Part shown: positions 41,368-50,033 of the stretch, one piece after another
Layout: every line of letters begins with the position of its first letter
Position numbering within the stretch: the stretch's first letter is position 1
From: JARRJY01 sp037388705
GTDB lineage: Bacteria > Pseudomonadota > Gammaproteobacteria > UBA6429 > Thiohalophilaceae
Assembly (NCBI GenBank): GCA_037388705.1
Contig: JARRJY010000003.1
Span: 1-50,096, forward strand
DNA length: 50,096 nucleotides
Reading direction: 5' to 3'
Notes under the pieces: model-generated
What the model was told of the DNA's origin: nothing
The model's database searches: none
Seen by the model: only the letters and a program-made list of their open reading frames with translations
Program-made: the position numbers and the translations under genes

Positions 41368-43443
41368 TTAAAGTTCAGCTGCAAATTTTTTCAGTAAAGT
41401 TTGCTGAGCTGAACGTTCTTTCTGATTGCTGGCAGGACTGAGATGCTTATAATTTCCATCTGATAATAACTGCCAGGCCTGGGTATTATCAGACAGGTAC
41501 GTCATTAAGCCATCTTTAATCAGTTGCTTTTGCAATACTTCATCTTCAACCGGGAATGCAACTTCTACGCGGCGGTAGAAATTTCTCTCCATCCAGTCCG
41601 CACTCGAACAATAAACTTTTGGTTCACCGGCATTTTCAAAATAATAAATACGCGTGTGCTCAAGAAATCTGCCAATTACTGAACGAACATTAATATTATC
41701 GGATACCCCTTTAATACCCGGTTTCAGGCGACAAATCCCCCTGACAATCAGGTCAATTTTTACCCCTGCCTGTGAGGCGCGATACAGCGCACGTATGGTT
41801 TTCAGTTCCACCAGTGAGTTAATTTTTACGATGATACGAGCATCTTTACCTTTGCGGGCATTAGCCGCTTCCTGGTCAATGAGTTCTACTAATGTTTGTT
41901 GCAGGGTAAAAGGTGCCTGTAATAATTTTTTCAGTTTAGTGGCTTTACCAAGACCGGTTAACTGTAAAAACACCTTGTGAACATCTTCACCGATTTCCTT
42001 GTTGCAGGTAAAAAAACCATAATCAGTATAGGCTCGTGCCGTACCTACATGGTAGTTCCCCGTGCCAAGATGAACATAACGTTTTAAATAGCGCCCTTCG
42101 CGCCGCACAACCATTAACATCTTGGCATGGGTTTTATAACCAACCACACCGTATACGACGTGTGCTCCCGCATCCTGTAGCCGCGATGCCAGTTCAATGT
42201 TTTCCGCTTCATCAAAGCGTGCACGTAATTCAACGACAACCGTGACTTCCTTACCGGCACGGGCGGCCTCTACCAATGCTTCAACCAGTGGCGAGTTAGC
42301 CCCGGTTCGATACAAGGTCTGTTTTATAGCCAGTACATTGGGATCACTGGCAGCCTGCTTTAAAAAATTGACTACCGGTGCAAACGATTCAAATGGATGG
42401 TGCAGCAACAGGTCACCGTTCTGAATCACCGCAAACATATCTGATTCATTTTTTAAACGTTTCGGGGTGCCAGGTGTAAACGGTGGATATTTCAAATCAG
42501 GACGATCAACCAGGTCATGTATTTCCAGCAGCCGGTTTAAATTGACCGGCCCATTAACCTGGTAAAGGTCGTCGCTAGTCAAACGGAATTTCTTTAACAG
42601 GAACTGGGCCGCTTCATCAGTACAATTATCTGCCACTTCCAGCCGAACAGCATCGGTTAAGCGCCGCGAAGATAATTCACCTTTAATAGCACGCATCAGG
42701 TCATCAATTTCTTCTTCATCAACAAACAGGTCACTGTCACGTGTCACACGGAACTGGTAACAACCGGTAATATCCATACCGGGGAAAAGTTCGGTAGCAT
42801 GGGTATGAATTATTGAACTCAAAAAAACAAAGGTATTTTCTTCCGGGTTATCGGAAGGTACCTTGATCAGACGCGGCAAACTTCTTGGTGCCTGCACGAT
42901 AGCAATCCGGCTGTCTCGCCCGAAAGCATCTTTGCCTTCCAGTGAAATAATAAAATTAAGTGTCTTGTTAAACACTCGTGGAAACGGGTGTGCATGGTCC
43001 AGACCGAGCGGGCTCAATACCGGCTGAATTTCAGCCGTGAAATACCGTTTTATCCAGCTGGCCTGCTTGTCATTCCACTGCCCGCGTTTGATGAAGTAGA
43101 TGTTTTCTTCTTCGAGCTGAGGAATTAACACATCATTAAGTAAACGATACTGTTCTTCTACGATCTTATGCGTATCTTCCCGGATCTGTTGCAGGCATTG
43201 TTCAGGAGTCAAACTGTCAATGGTGCCACTGCCAGACTCAAGTGCAGCACGGTGCATCAGTCCTGCAACACGGATCTGAAAAAATTCATCAAGGTTGGTA
43301 CTACTAATACACAGAAAACGTAAGCGCTCCAGTAAGGGAACGGATTCATCAGTTGCCTGGGCGAGAACACGCTGCTGGAACTGAAGCAGGCTCAGTTCCC
43401 TGTTGAAATACCACTCTGGTGATTTGAGGTTTATGTCATCCAT
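41368..43443 (-). CDS. ppk: Polyphosphate kinase 1
   Basis: Ppk1 makes polyphosphate from ATP at the membrane. The 691 residues match E. coli (688). Start SPEWYFNRELSLLQF; the autophosphorylated His is H439 in YKTHAKMLMV (E. coli H435), with a second conserved His in HLGTGNYH. Both phospholipase-D-like halves are complete. It converges on ppx with only 12 bases between the stops. Upstream (minus strand) I see no consensus Pho box. Confidence 0.97.
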   Translation of the reverse strand: MDDINLKSPEWYFNRELSLLQFQQRVLAQATDESVPLLERLRFLCISSTNLDEFFQIRVAGLMHRAALESGSGTIDSLTPEQCLQQIREDTHKIVEEQYRLLNDVLIPQLEEENIYFIKRGQWNDKQASWIKRYFTAEIQPVLSPLGLDHAHPFPRVFNKTLNFIISLEGKDAFGRDSRIAIVQAPRSLPRLIKVPSDNPEENTFVFLSSIIHTHATELFPGMDITGCYQFRVTRDSDLFVDEEEIDDLMRAIKGELSSRRLTDAVRLEVADNCTDEAAQFLLKKFRLTSDDLYQVNGPVNLNRLLEIHDLVDRPDLKYPPFTPGTPKRLKNESDMFAVIQNGDLLLHHPFESFAPVVNFLKQAASDPNVLAIKQTLYRTGANSPLVEALVEAARAGKEVTVVVELRARFDEAENIELASRLQDAGAHVVYGVVGYKTHAKMLMVVRREGRYLKRYVHLGTGNYHVGTARAYTDYGFFTCNKEIGEDVHKVFLQLTGLGKATKLKKLLQAPFTLQQTLVELIDQEAANARKGKDARIIVKINSLVELKTIRALYRASQAGVKIDLIVRGICRLKPGIKGVSDNINVRSVIGRFLEHTRIYYFENAGEPKVYCSSADWMERNFYRRVEVAFPVEDEVLQKQLIKDGLMTYLSDNTQAWQLLSDGNYKHLSPASNQKERSAQQTLLKKFAAEL

Positions 43444-43503
43444 ACTGACATGTGACTATATTTATGTTTCAGAATTATAACGATTGTAATAGTCAGCGTA
43501 GCA

Positions 43504-43545
43504 TAAAAAATAAAAGGGGGTCAGAACAGAACTGCTCTGCCCCCC
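43504..43545 (-). terminator. Rho-independent terminator of the DUF47-pit operon
   Basis: On the minus strand GGGGGGCAGA pairs with TCTGACCCCC (one mismatch) around a 10-base loop, followed by TTTTATTTTTT. It lies about 27 bases after the pit stop. Confidence 0.88.
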
Positions 43546-43572
43546 GCAATAAGGCAATTTATATTATTTACT

Positions 43573-44826
43573 TTAACTAAACATTCCTTTAAGCATAAAG
43601 AAGAAGGCAATCGACATAATGGCCCCTGCTGGTAACGTCACGATCCAGGAAAGAAAGATGGTGCGTACTACATTAAGATTCAGTGCGCCGATACCACGCG
43701 CCAAGCCTACGCCGAGGACGGCGCCCACCAGGGTATGGGTAGTGGAAATGGGCAACCCGGTACCCGATGCTACGACTACGGTTGTTCCTGCTGCCAGCGT
43801 TGCAGCAAAACCACGGCTTGGTGTCAGCTCTGTAATATTTTTACCAACAGTGGCAATTACATGTTTGCCGTACATCAACAGGCCAGCTACGATACCGCCA
43901 CCACCCAGAATCAGGATCCAGATGGGTAAAGCGGTTTTCTGCACCACTTCACCACCACTTTGTACAATACCGACTACCGCAGCAACCGGACCAATCGCGT
44001 TGGCCACGTCGTTCGAACCATGGGCAAAAGCCATGGCACAGGCGGTAACGACCATCAAAACACCAAAGACACGTTCGACATTGGCAAAGTGAAAATCTTT
44101 ATCAGCTTCCGGATCAATGTGAATTTTACGAATTCGAAAAATACCCAGCGTCATAATGACTAAACCGATAATTACTGCCATGCCATAGTTCTGTACCGTG
44201 GTTGTTTCCAGGCCAACATGCTTTAATCCTTTGAACAGGGTAACCAGGGCAATGATGAAACCGGTCAGGAAAATATAATAGGGGACATAACGCTTGGCAT
44301 TTTCAAAAGGATGCTCAGTATTCAGGATAAGCTTCTGTACACTTCGAAATAGCCAGTAGGAAATGATACCAGCCAGTGCAGGAGATACTATCCAGCTCAT
44401 AACAATGGAACCCACCTTGGCCCATTTCACCGCATCCATGCCGATGCCGACCGCGGCAAAACCAACAATGGCACCAACAATAGTATGGGTTGTTGATACC
44501 GGCCAGCCAAATCGCGACGCTACCAGTAACCAGATACCCGCAGCTAGCAGCGCGGCCAACATGCCATACACTAATAAATCCGGTGTGCCTGATAGCAACT
44601 GGGCATCCACAATACCTTTACGAATGGTTTTGGTAACCTGGCCACCGGCAAGAAAGGCACCGGCAAATTCAAAAATCGCCGCAATGACAACCGCCTGTTT
44701 AATGGTAATGGCGCCAGAACCTACCGAGGTTCCCATGGCATTAGCTACATCGTTTGCACCGATACCCCAGGCCATGAATAAACCAAAGATGCAGGCCAGC
44801 ACGAGGAAAGTCATTCCAAATTCCAT
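43573..44826 (-). CDS. pit: PiT-family low-affinity phosphate transporter
   Basis: This 417-residue inner-membrane protein has about ten to twelve hydrophobic segments and the two inverted PiT signatures GANDVANAMGTSVGSGAI (near residue 23) and GSNDVANAIGPVAAV (near 260). It imports phosphate as a metal-phosphate complex with protons. It forms an operon with the DUF47 gene 13 bases upstream and shares a terminator. ppk-ppx next door make a phosphate-storage group. Confidence 0.95.
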   Translation of the reverse strand: MEFGMTFLVLACIFGLFMAWGIGANDVANAMGTSVGSGAITIKQAVVIAAIFEFAGAFLAGGQVTKTIRKGIVDAQLLSGTPDLLVYGMLAALLAAGIWLLVASRFGWPVSTTHTIVGAIVGFAAVGIGMDAVKWAKVGSIVMSWIVSPALAGIISYWLFRSVQKLILNTEHPFENAKRYVPYYIFLTGFIIALVTLFKGLKHVGLETTTVQNYGMAVIIGLVIMTLGIFRIRKIHIDPEADKDFHFANVERVFGVLMVVTACAMAFAHGSNDVANAIGPVAAVVGIVQSGGEVVQKTALPIWILILGGGGIVAGLLMYGKHVIATVGKNITELTPSRGFAATLAAGTTVVVASGTGLPISTTHTLVGAVLGVGLARGIGALNLNVVRTIFLSWIVTLPAGAIMSIAFFFMLKGMFS

Positions 44827-44839
44827 CTTAACTCTCCCC

Positions 44840-45517
44840 TTAGCGTGCCAGCATCAATTCCAGGCGACTGCCAACACGTTGTGACAGGTCACCCAGATCG
44901 CCGATCCAGTCAATCACGCGATACATGAACATCACGTCTACCGGAGGTAAATCCTTTTCTTTTTTAAACAGTTGAGCTCTTACCTTGACCTGAATCTTGT
45001 CAGTATCTGATTCAATGGAGTCCAGCTCTTTAATCATCGATTCAACCAGCTTGACTTCGCGACCACCGAAACCGGTTTCCACCAGTTCATCCAGTTCATT
45101 GATAGCTTTTTGTGCCTGCTTGGAAGCATCGATACAACGACTGACAAACGCTACCAGTTTGTCGTTAATGGACTCAGGGAAGGTCATCTTGCGTCCAATG
45201 ATTAAACCGGCAATATCTTTTGCCTTGTTGGCTATCTTGTCTTGCATGGTAAGAAGTTCCAGTAGGTCACGGCGATCCACCGGCATAAATAAACTATTGG
45301 GTAATTGAAGACGAAGTTGTCGTTTTAACTTGTCCGCCTTGCCTTCAAGCTTGGCGATTTTCTTTTGCTGTGCCTTGGCTTCTTTCCAATCTTCCTTTAA
45401 TGCCGATTCGAAAAATGGAATCAGCTCTGCAATACATTCCTGTACGCTGGCCATGTGTGTTTGCAAAGGACGAACGGGAGAACTACCGAAAAGACTTGAG
45501 ATAGTGGTACGTGCCAT
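44840..45517 (-). CDS. DUF47/PhoU-like Pit accessory protein
   Basis: This 225-residue soluble helical protein of the DUF47 (TIGR00153) family is related to PhoU. It has the family's helices (HMASVQECIAELIPFFE, LDELVETGFGGREVKLVESMI, MYRVIDWIGDLGDLSQRVGSRLE). In many bacteria it pairs with pit and modulates it. It is the first gene of the unit. AGGAGG lies just before ATG 45517. Confidence 0.93.
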   Translation of the reverse strand: MARTTISSLFGSSPVRPLQTHMASVQECIAELIPFFESALKEDWKEAKAQQKKIAKLEGKADKLKRQLRLQLPNSLFMPVDRRDLLELLTMQDKIANKAKDIAGLIIGRKMTFPESINDKLVAFVSRCIDASKQAQKAINELDELVETGFGGREVKLVESMIKELDSIESDTDKIQVKVRAQLFKKEKDLPPVDVMFMYRVIDWIGDLGDLSQRVGSRLELMLAR

Positions 45518-45544
45518 GAAGGCCTCCTCACTTTTCTTATTTAG

Positions 45545-45596
45545 ATACTGCCCTCAGTACCTAGTTTGTTTTTGGTTTTATATTGCTGGGCAGTAT
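45545..45596. promoter_or_regulatory. Wide inverted repeat upstream of the DUF47-pit operon
   Basis: ATACTGCCC (45545-45553) and GGGCAGTAT (45588-45596) are perfect 9-bp inverse arms 34 bases apart, starting 28 bases before the DUF47 gene. The spacing suits two half-sites or a looped operator; it does not match a Pho box. Confidence 0.5.
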
Positions 45597-45672
45597 ACAA
45601 GTGGGGAAAGTGAAAACAAGGCTTTTATGGCACTTTTATTTCAATAAAAATTTCTACTTTTGGATTAATAAG

Positions 45673-46707
45673 TTAGGAATTATTTGTCGCTAATAACTGA
45701 GCCACACGCTTGGCGAAATAGGTCAAAATTCCATCAGCACCGGCACGTTTGAAGGATAAAAGCGATTCCATAATTACTGCTTCTTCATCCAGCCAGCCAT
45801 TCTGCGCGGCAGCCATCAACATGGCATATTCACCGCTGACCTGGTAAACATAGGTTGGCGCTGCGAACTTGTCCTTAACCCGGCGTACGATATCCAGGTA
45901 GGGCATACCGGGTTTGACCATCACCATGTCTGCACCCTCATCCAGGTCCAGTCCCACTTCCCAGAGTGCTTCATCCGTATTGGCCGGATCCATTTGATAA
46001 GTGTACTTATTTCCCGCACCAAGGTTAGCTGCTGAGCCCACCGCGTCCCTGAACGGGCCATAAAAGCTGGACGCATATTTTGCCGAGTAAGCAAGGATAC
46101 GGGTATGAATAAAACCGGCATCCTCCAGCGCCTCACGAATCTGGCCAATACGCCCATCCATCATGTCAGATGGTGCCACCACGTCTGCACCGGCTTCGGC
46201 ATGTGACAAGGCCTGTTTTACCAGCACTTCCACGGTTTTGTCATTCATGACATATCCCTGGTTATCAATCAGGCCATCCTGCCCATGGGTGGTAAACGGA
46301 TCCAGTGCTACGTCGGTGATGACACCCAGTTCGGGGAATTTCTCCTTCAGGGCGCGCACTGCACGCTGCGCCAGCCCATCCGGGTTGAAAGCTTCACGGG
46401 CATCTTCCGACTTGGCTTCCTGTGGCGTCACCGGGAACAACGCCACAGCCGGTATACCCAGCCCGACCAGTTCGGACGCTTCTTTTAATAATTCATCAAT
46501 ACTGACACGCTCAACACCCGGCATGGAGGCAACGGCTTCACGCTGGCTTTCACCTTCCAGCACAAACATGGGGTAAATCAGGTCATCAACAGTAAGTACT
46601 GACTCACGCATCAGGCGACGGGAAAAATCATCACGACGCATGCGGCGCATACGTACTCCGGGGAATTTGCCTCGCCCTGTATTTATTGGCGTATCAGAAT
46701 GGGACAC
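45673..46707 (-). CDS. hemB: Delta-aminolevulinic acid dehydratase
   Basis: HemB joins two 5-aminolevulinate into porphobilinogen, the step before HemC. The 344 residues show RMRRMRRDDFSRRL at the start, the metal loop DVALDPFTTHGQDGL with the magnesium-type DALDPF replacement of the zinc cysteines, and active-site lysines in AYSAKYASSFYGPFR and MVKPGMPYLD. The lack of cysteines in the metal loop implies Mg rather than Zn. It is divergent from the MlaC-like gene. Confidence 0.96.
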   Translation of the reverse strand: MSHSDTPINTGRGKFPGVRMRRMRRDDFSRRLMRESVLTVDDLIYPMFVLEGESQREAVASMPGVERVSIDELLKEASELVGLGIPAVALFPVTPQEAKSEDAREAFNPDGLAQRAVRALKEKFPELGVITDVALDPFTTHGQDGLIDNQGYVMNDKTVEVLVKQALSHAEAGADVVAPSDMMDGRIGQIREALEDAGFIHTRILAYSAKYASSFYGPFRDAVGSAANLGAGNKYTYQMDPANTDEALWEVGLDLDEGADMVMVKPGMPYLDIVRRVKDKFAAPTYVYQVSGEYAMLMAAAQNGWLDEEAVIMESLLSFKRAGADGILTYFAKRVAQLLATNNS

Positions 46708-46828
46708 GTCTGTCTCCTGTAATAATTGAACTTGCCAGTGTTAATCAGGTCAAATTTTGTGAATTAAGGGGATATTTTAACCCGATTTTAGCTTGCGTTA
46801 CGCTAATAAGCATATTTTAATTAAAAGT

Positions 46829-47452
46829 ATGAAAAAACTATATCGTATCTACCTGCTGGGTTTCATCTTGCTACTGCTGGGAACAATCCCTGCACAGGCA
46901 CAGAATTCTCCCATGTCTTTATTGCAGACCACTGCTCACAGCATGGTCGATGCACTCAACCAGAATAAAAATGAACTGAAAAAAGACCCGCTGGTGGTTA
47001 ATCGCCTGGTGGAAAAAATCCTTCTGCCTCATATCGATTTAATCAGCGCTTCCAAGTGGGTGCTGGGTAAACACTGGCGACGCGCTGACAAAAAACAAAA
47101 ACTGCAGTTCATCCGGGAGTTTCGTACTCTACTGGTAACCTTTTATTCTTCGGCACTGGCTGACTTCCTGAAGACTAATGAATTCAATAAGGACATGATT
47201 CGCTTCCAGCCGCTGCGTGGGGATGTTGGTGAAGAAGTTACGGTTCGCTCAGAAGTTTTTTCACCAGCTGGTAAATCGATCCCGGTTAACTATCATATGC
47301 ACCAGACTCGTAAAGGCTGGAAAGTGTATGACGTATCTGTGGAAGGCATCAGCATGATCACCACTTATAAAACAAGCTTTGCCAATGAAATTAAAATAAA
47401 AGGTGTAGATGGATTAATCGCCTCGTTAGCTGCAAAAAATAAAGCCAACTAA
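46829..47452 (+). CDS. MlaC/Ttg2D-family phospholipid-binding protein
   Basis: This 207-residue exported protein (signal peptide about 1-25, ending AQA) has an MlaC fold (VNRLVEKILLPHIDLISASKWVLGKHWR, YDVSVEGISMITTYKTSF). MlaC carries phospholipids between the outer and inner membrane for an ABC complex. No mlaDEFB is nearby, so this is either a stand-alone paralogue or the operon is split. ATG 46829 starts the signal peptide directly. Confidence 0.9.
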   Translation: MKKLYRIYLLGFILLLLGTIPAQAQNSPMSLLQTTAHSMVDALNQNKNELKKDPLVVNRLVEKILLPHIDLISASKWVLGKHWRRADKKQKLQFIREFRTLLVTFYSSALADFLKTNEFNKDMIRFQPLRGDVGEEVTVRSEVFSPAGKSIPVNYHMHQTRKGWKVYDVSVEGISMITTYKTSFANEIKIKGVDGLIASLAAKNKAN

Positions 47453-47597
47453 CTTTTACTTTAATTTACAATATCAATTCGCTGATGATTTTTTTCGCCC
47501 GGTTGTCAGCAAGCACTACCCTTTCATTTTGCAGGAAATCCCTGCCGGCGGTTTTTCCCTCATTCCCGTAGTTACGTGGTGGTTTTTTGTTGTGCCT

Positions 47598-47623
47598 CTT
47601 GAGGTACAATTCACAGCCCATAT
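47598..47623 (+). promoter_or_regulatory. Sigma-32 (heat-shock) promoter of hslVU
   Basis: TGTGCCTCTTGAG upstream, then 13 bases, then CCCATAT (47617-47623) fits the RpoH consensus (CCCTTGAA, 13-17 bases, CCCCATNT) with few mismatches. A start near 47630 would leave about 28 bases before TTG 47658. Its position also excludes an hslV start further upstream at 47529. Confidence 0.7.
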
Positions 47624-47657
47624 TAAAGAAACATTAAACCAAACAGGGAGAAACAGC

Positions 47658-48197
47658 TTGGAACAATTTCGTGGCACCACCGTACTATCTGTTCGTCGAG
47701 GTGACAAAGTTGTCATCGCCGCTGACGGGCAAGCCACCATGGGTAACACGGTTATGAAGAGCAACGTGCGTAAGGTACGTCGTCTGCACCATGACAAGGT
47801 GATTGCCGGCTTCGCCGGGGGCACCGCCGACGCCTTTACCCTGTTCGAGTACTTCGAAGCCAAGCTGGACAAGCATTCCGGAAACCTGGTGAAGTCTGCC
47901 GTAGAAATGGCCAAGGACTGGCGTACCGACCGTGGACTGCGCCGCATGGAGGCACTACTGGCCGTTGCTGACAAGTCTGCTTCATTAATTATCAGTGGTA
48001 ACGGCGATGTCATCGAACCGGAATATGGCATCATGGCCATTGGTTCAGGCGGCCCCTACGCCCAGGCGGCGGCCCGTGCCCTGCTGGATAATACCGAGCT
48101 GGATGCCAAAACCATTGTCGAGAAGGCCTTGAATATCGCCGCCGACACCTGCATCTATACCAATCATAATCTGGTTTTTGAAGAACTGGATATCTAG
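47658..48197 (+). CDS. hslV: ATP-dependent protease HslVU, peptidase subunit
   Basis: HslV is the dodecameric threonine peptidase of the HslUV (ClpQY) heat-shock protease. The start is TTG 47658 (protein begins MEQFRG), with GGGAG upstream; the reading frame runs open to 47529, but that extension is not family-like and precedes the promoter. The short propeptide ends at Gly6, leaving Thr7 as nucleophile (GTTVLSVRRG), followed by IAADGQATMGNTVMK. Length 179 is normal. hslU follows 21 bases on. Confidence 0.95.
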   Translation: MEQFRGTTVLSVRRGDKVVIAADGQATMGNTVMKSNVRKVRRLHHDKVIAGFAGGTADAFTLFEYFEAKLDKHSGNLVKSAVEMAKDWRTDRGLRRMEALLAVADKSASLIISGNGDVIEPEYGIMAIGSGGPYAQAAARALLDNTELDAKTIVEKALNIAADTCIYTNHNLVFEELDI

Positions 48198-48218
48198 CAA
48201 TCTCAAACAGGTAACACC

Positions 48219-49559
48219 ATGTCGCAAATGACACCCCGTGAAATTGTCCAGGAACTGGACAAACACATTATCGGCCAATCTGCCGCCAAGCGCGCGGTGG
48301 CTATTGCCCTGCGCAACCGCTGGCGTCGTAGCCAGGTAGATGAGAACCTGCGCAATGAAATTACCCCCAAGAACATCCTGATGATCGGCCCGACCGGTGT
48401 CGGCAAGACCGAGATTGCCCGTCGGCTGGCAAAACTGGCCAATGCACCTTTTATTAAAGTAGAGGCCACAAAATTCACCGAGGTGGGATATGTTGGCCGC
48501 GACGTGGAGTCCATCGTGCGTGACCTGATGGAAATGTCCATCAAGATGACCCGCGAACTGGCGATGAAAAAAGTACGTCATCGTGCTGAAGATGCCGCGG
48601 AAGAGAGAATTCTCGACATCCTGTTACCACCAGCAAGAAGTTTTGGTTTTGACGAGGAAGAAACAACATCTTCTGACCAGGAAAACGCGACGCGCCAGAA
48701 GTTCCGCAAGAAGCTGCGTGAAGGCGAAATGGATGATAAGGAAATTGAAATTGAAGTCAGCCAGCCACAGGTTGGTGTCGAAATCATGGCGCCACCTGGC
48801 ATGGAAGAAATGACCAGCCAGTTACAGGGTATGTTCCAGAACCTGGGTGGATCGAATAAAAAGTCTCGCAAGTTACCGATCAAGCAGGCCCTGAAACTGC
48901 TGATTGATGAAGAAGCGGCACGCCTGGTCAATGAAGAAGACATCAAGGAACAGGCATTACGCGCAGTTGAACAAAACGGTATCGTGTTCCTGGACGAAAT
49001 GGACAAAATTGCCAAGCGTGGCGAAACATCCGGTGCCGATGTGTCGCGTGAAGGGGTACAACGTGATCTGTTGCCACTGGTAGAAGGCTCCACTGTTTCC
49101 ACCAAGTACGGCATGATCAAAACCGATCATATTTTATTTATTGCCTCAGGTGCGTTTCACCTGTCCAAACCTTCTGACCTGATACCTGAGTTACAGGGCC
49201 GATTCCCGATCCGCGTAGAGCTGGATGCCCTGAGTACTGATGACTTTGTAAAAATTCTCACCGAACCGGATGCATCATTAACCGAACAATACAGTGCATT
49301 AATGGAAACGGAAGACGTGCAACTAATCTTTACCCAGGATGGCGTTAAGCGTATTGCTGATATCGCTTTCCAGGTGAATGAAACTACCGAAAATATTGGT
49401 GCCCGACGTTTACATACTATCCTTGAGCGTTTACTGGAAGAAGTTTCATTTACCGCTTCCGATCGTGCCGATGAAACCATCCAGATCACTGCCGATTATG
49501 TCAACGATAACCTGGCAGACCTGGCGGAAGATGAAGACCTGAGCCGCTATATACTTTAA
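48219..49559 (+). CDS. hslU: ATP-dependent protease HslVU, ATPase subunit
   Basis: HslU unfolds substrates and feeds them to HslV. The 446-residue AAA+ protein has Walker A GPTGVGKT (57-64), Walker B IVFLDEMDKI (about 251-260), an I domain between them, Arg finger region GRFPIRVEL and the C-terminal LSRYIL that docks on HslV. Length and motifs are complete. It is in one operon with hslV; a small AT-rich hairpin follows. Confidence 0.98.
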   Translation: MSQMTPREIVQELDKHIIGQSAAKRAVAIALRNRWRRSQVDENLRNEITPKNILMIGPTGVGKTEIARRLAKLANAPFIKVEATKFTEVGYVGRDVESIVRDLMEMSIKMTRELAMKKVRHRAEDAAEERILDILLPPARSFGFDEEETTSSDQENATRQKFRKKLREGEMDDKEIEIEVSQPQVGVEIMAPPGMEEMTSQLQGMFQNLGGSNKKSRKLPIKQALKLLIDEEAARLVNEEDIKEQALRAVEQNGIVFLDEMDKIAKRGETSGADVSREGVQRDLLPLVEGSTVSTKYGMIKTDHILFIASGAFHLSKPSDLIPELQGRFPIRVELDALSTDDFVKILTEPDASLTEQYSALMETEDVQLIFTQDGVKRIADIAFQVNETTENIGARRLHTILERLLEEVSFTASDRADETIQITADYVNDNLADLAEDEDLSRYIL

Positions 49560-49580
49560 TTTTTAATCGAGACTTAATTT

Positions 49581-49604
49581 TTTTAATACATCAATGTATT
49601 AAAA
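49581..49604. other. AT-rich hairpin between hslU and the DUF971 gene
   Basis: TTTTAATACA-TCAA-TGTATTAAAA is a perfect 10-bp stem, starting 21 bases after the hslU stop and just before a GAGG ribosome site. It may protect the hslVU mRNA end or act as an operator; it is not a classical terminator. Confidence 0.45.
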
Positions 49605-49619
49605 CTGAGGAATATACCC

Positions 49620-49994
49620 ATGGCAACAATCAAACCCACTGAAATCAATTTTCATCAAAAATCTCACATGCTGGAAATTGTTTTTGAAGATGGCAATACA
49701 TTTCAATTACCCAGTGAATACCTGCGCGTATATTCACCTTCTGCAGAAGTCCAGGGACATGGCCCTGGCCAGGAAGTACTGCAGATAGGCAAACAGGATG
49801 TCAACATTACCAAGATTGAACCGGTTGGCCATTACGCCATCCAGTTGTTCTTTGACGATAACCATGACACCGGTATTTATTCCTGGGAAACGCTTTACGA
49901 TCTCGGTAAAAACTATGACTCCAGGTGGCCTGAATACCTGAAAAAACTGGAAGAAGCCGGCCATAAACGTCCCGAGCCCAAGCATTTACAGTAA
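49620..49994 (+). CDS. DUF971 protein
   Basis: This 124-residue small soluble protein has a single DUF971 domain (gamma-butyrobetaine-hydroxylase N-terminal-like; FHQKSHMLEIVFEDG, LPSEYLRVYSPSAEVQGHG, YAIQLFFDD, GIYSWETLYDLG). It is widely found between hslU and ubiE in proteobacteria. Relatives bind a metal and may act in Fe-S assembly or carriage; the role here is not certain. Confidence 0.93.
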   Translation: MATIKPTEINFHQKSHMLEIVFEDGNTFQLPSEYLRVYSPSAEVQGHGPGQEVLQIGKQDVNITKIEPVGHYAIQLFFDDNHDTGIYSWETLYDLGKNYDSRWPEYLKKLEEAGHKRPEPKHLQ

Positions 49995-50033
49995 CCGCTA
50001 TACTTCCAGGCTTATTGGTAATAGCATTGCAGT

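Noticed and set aside
43444..43500. A Pho box before ppk
   Set aside because: GTCACATGTCAG has only fragments of the CTGTCAT repeat; not convincing.
47529..47657. An N-terminally extended hslV
   Set aside because: The extension is not family-like and lies before the sigma-32 promoter; TTG 47658 gives the correct HslV N-terminus.
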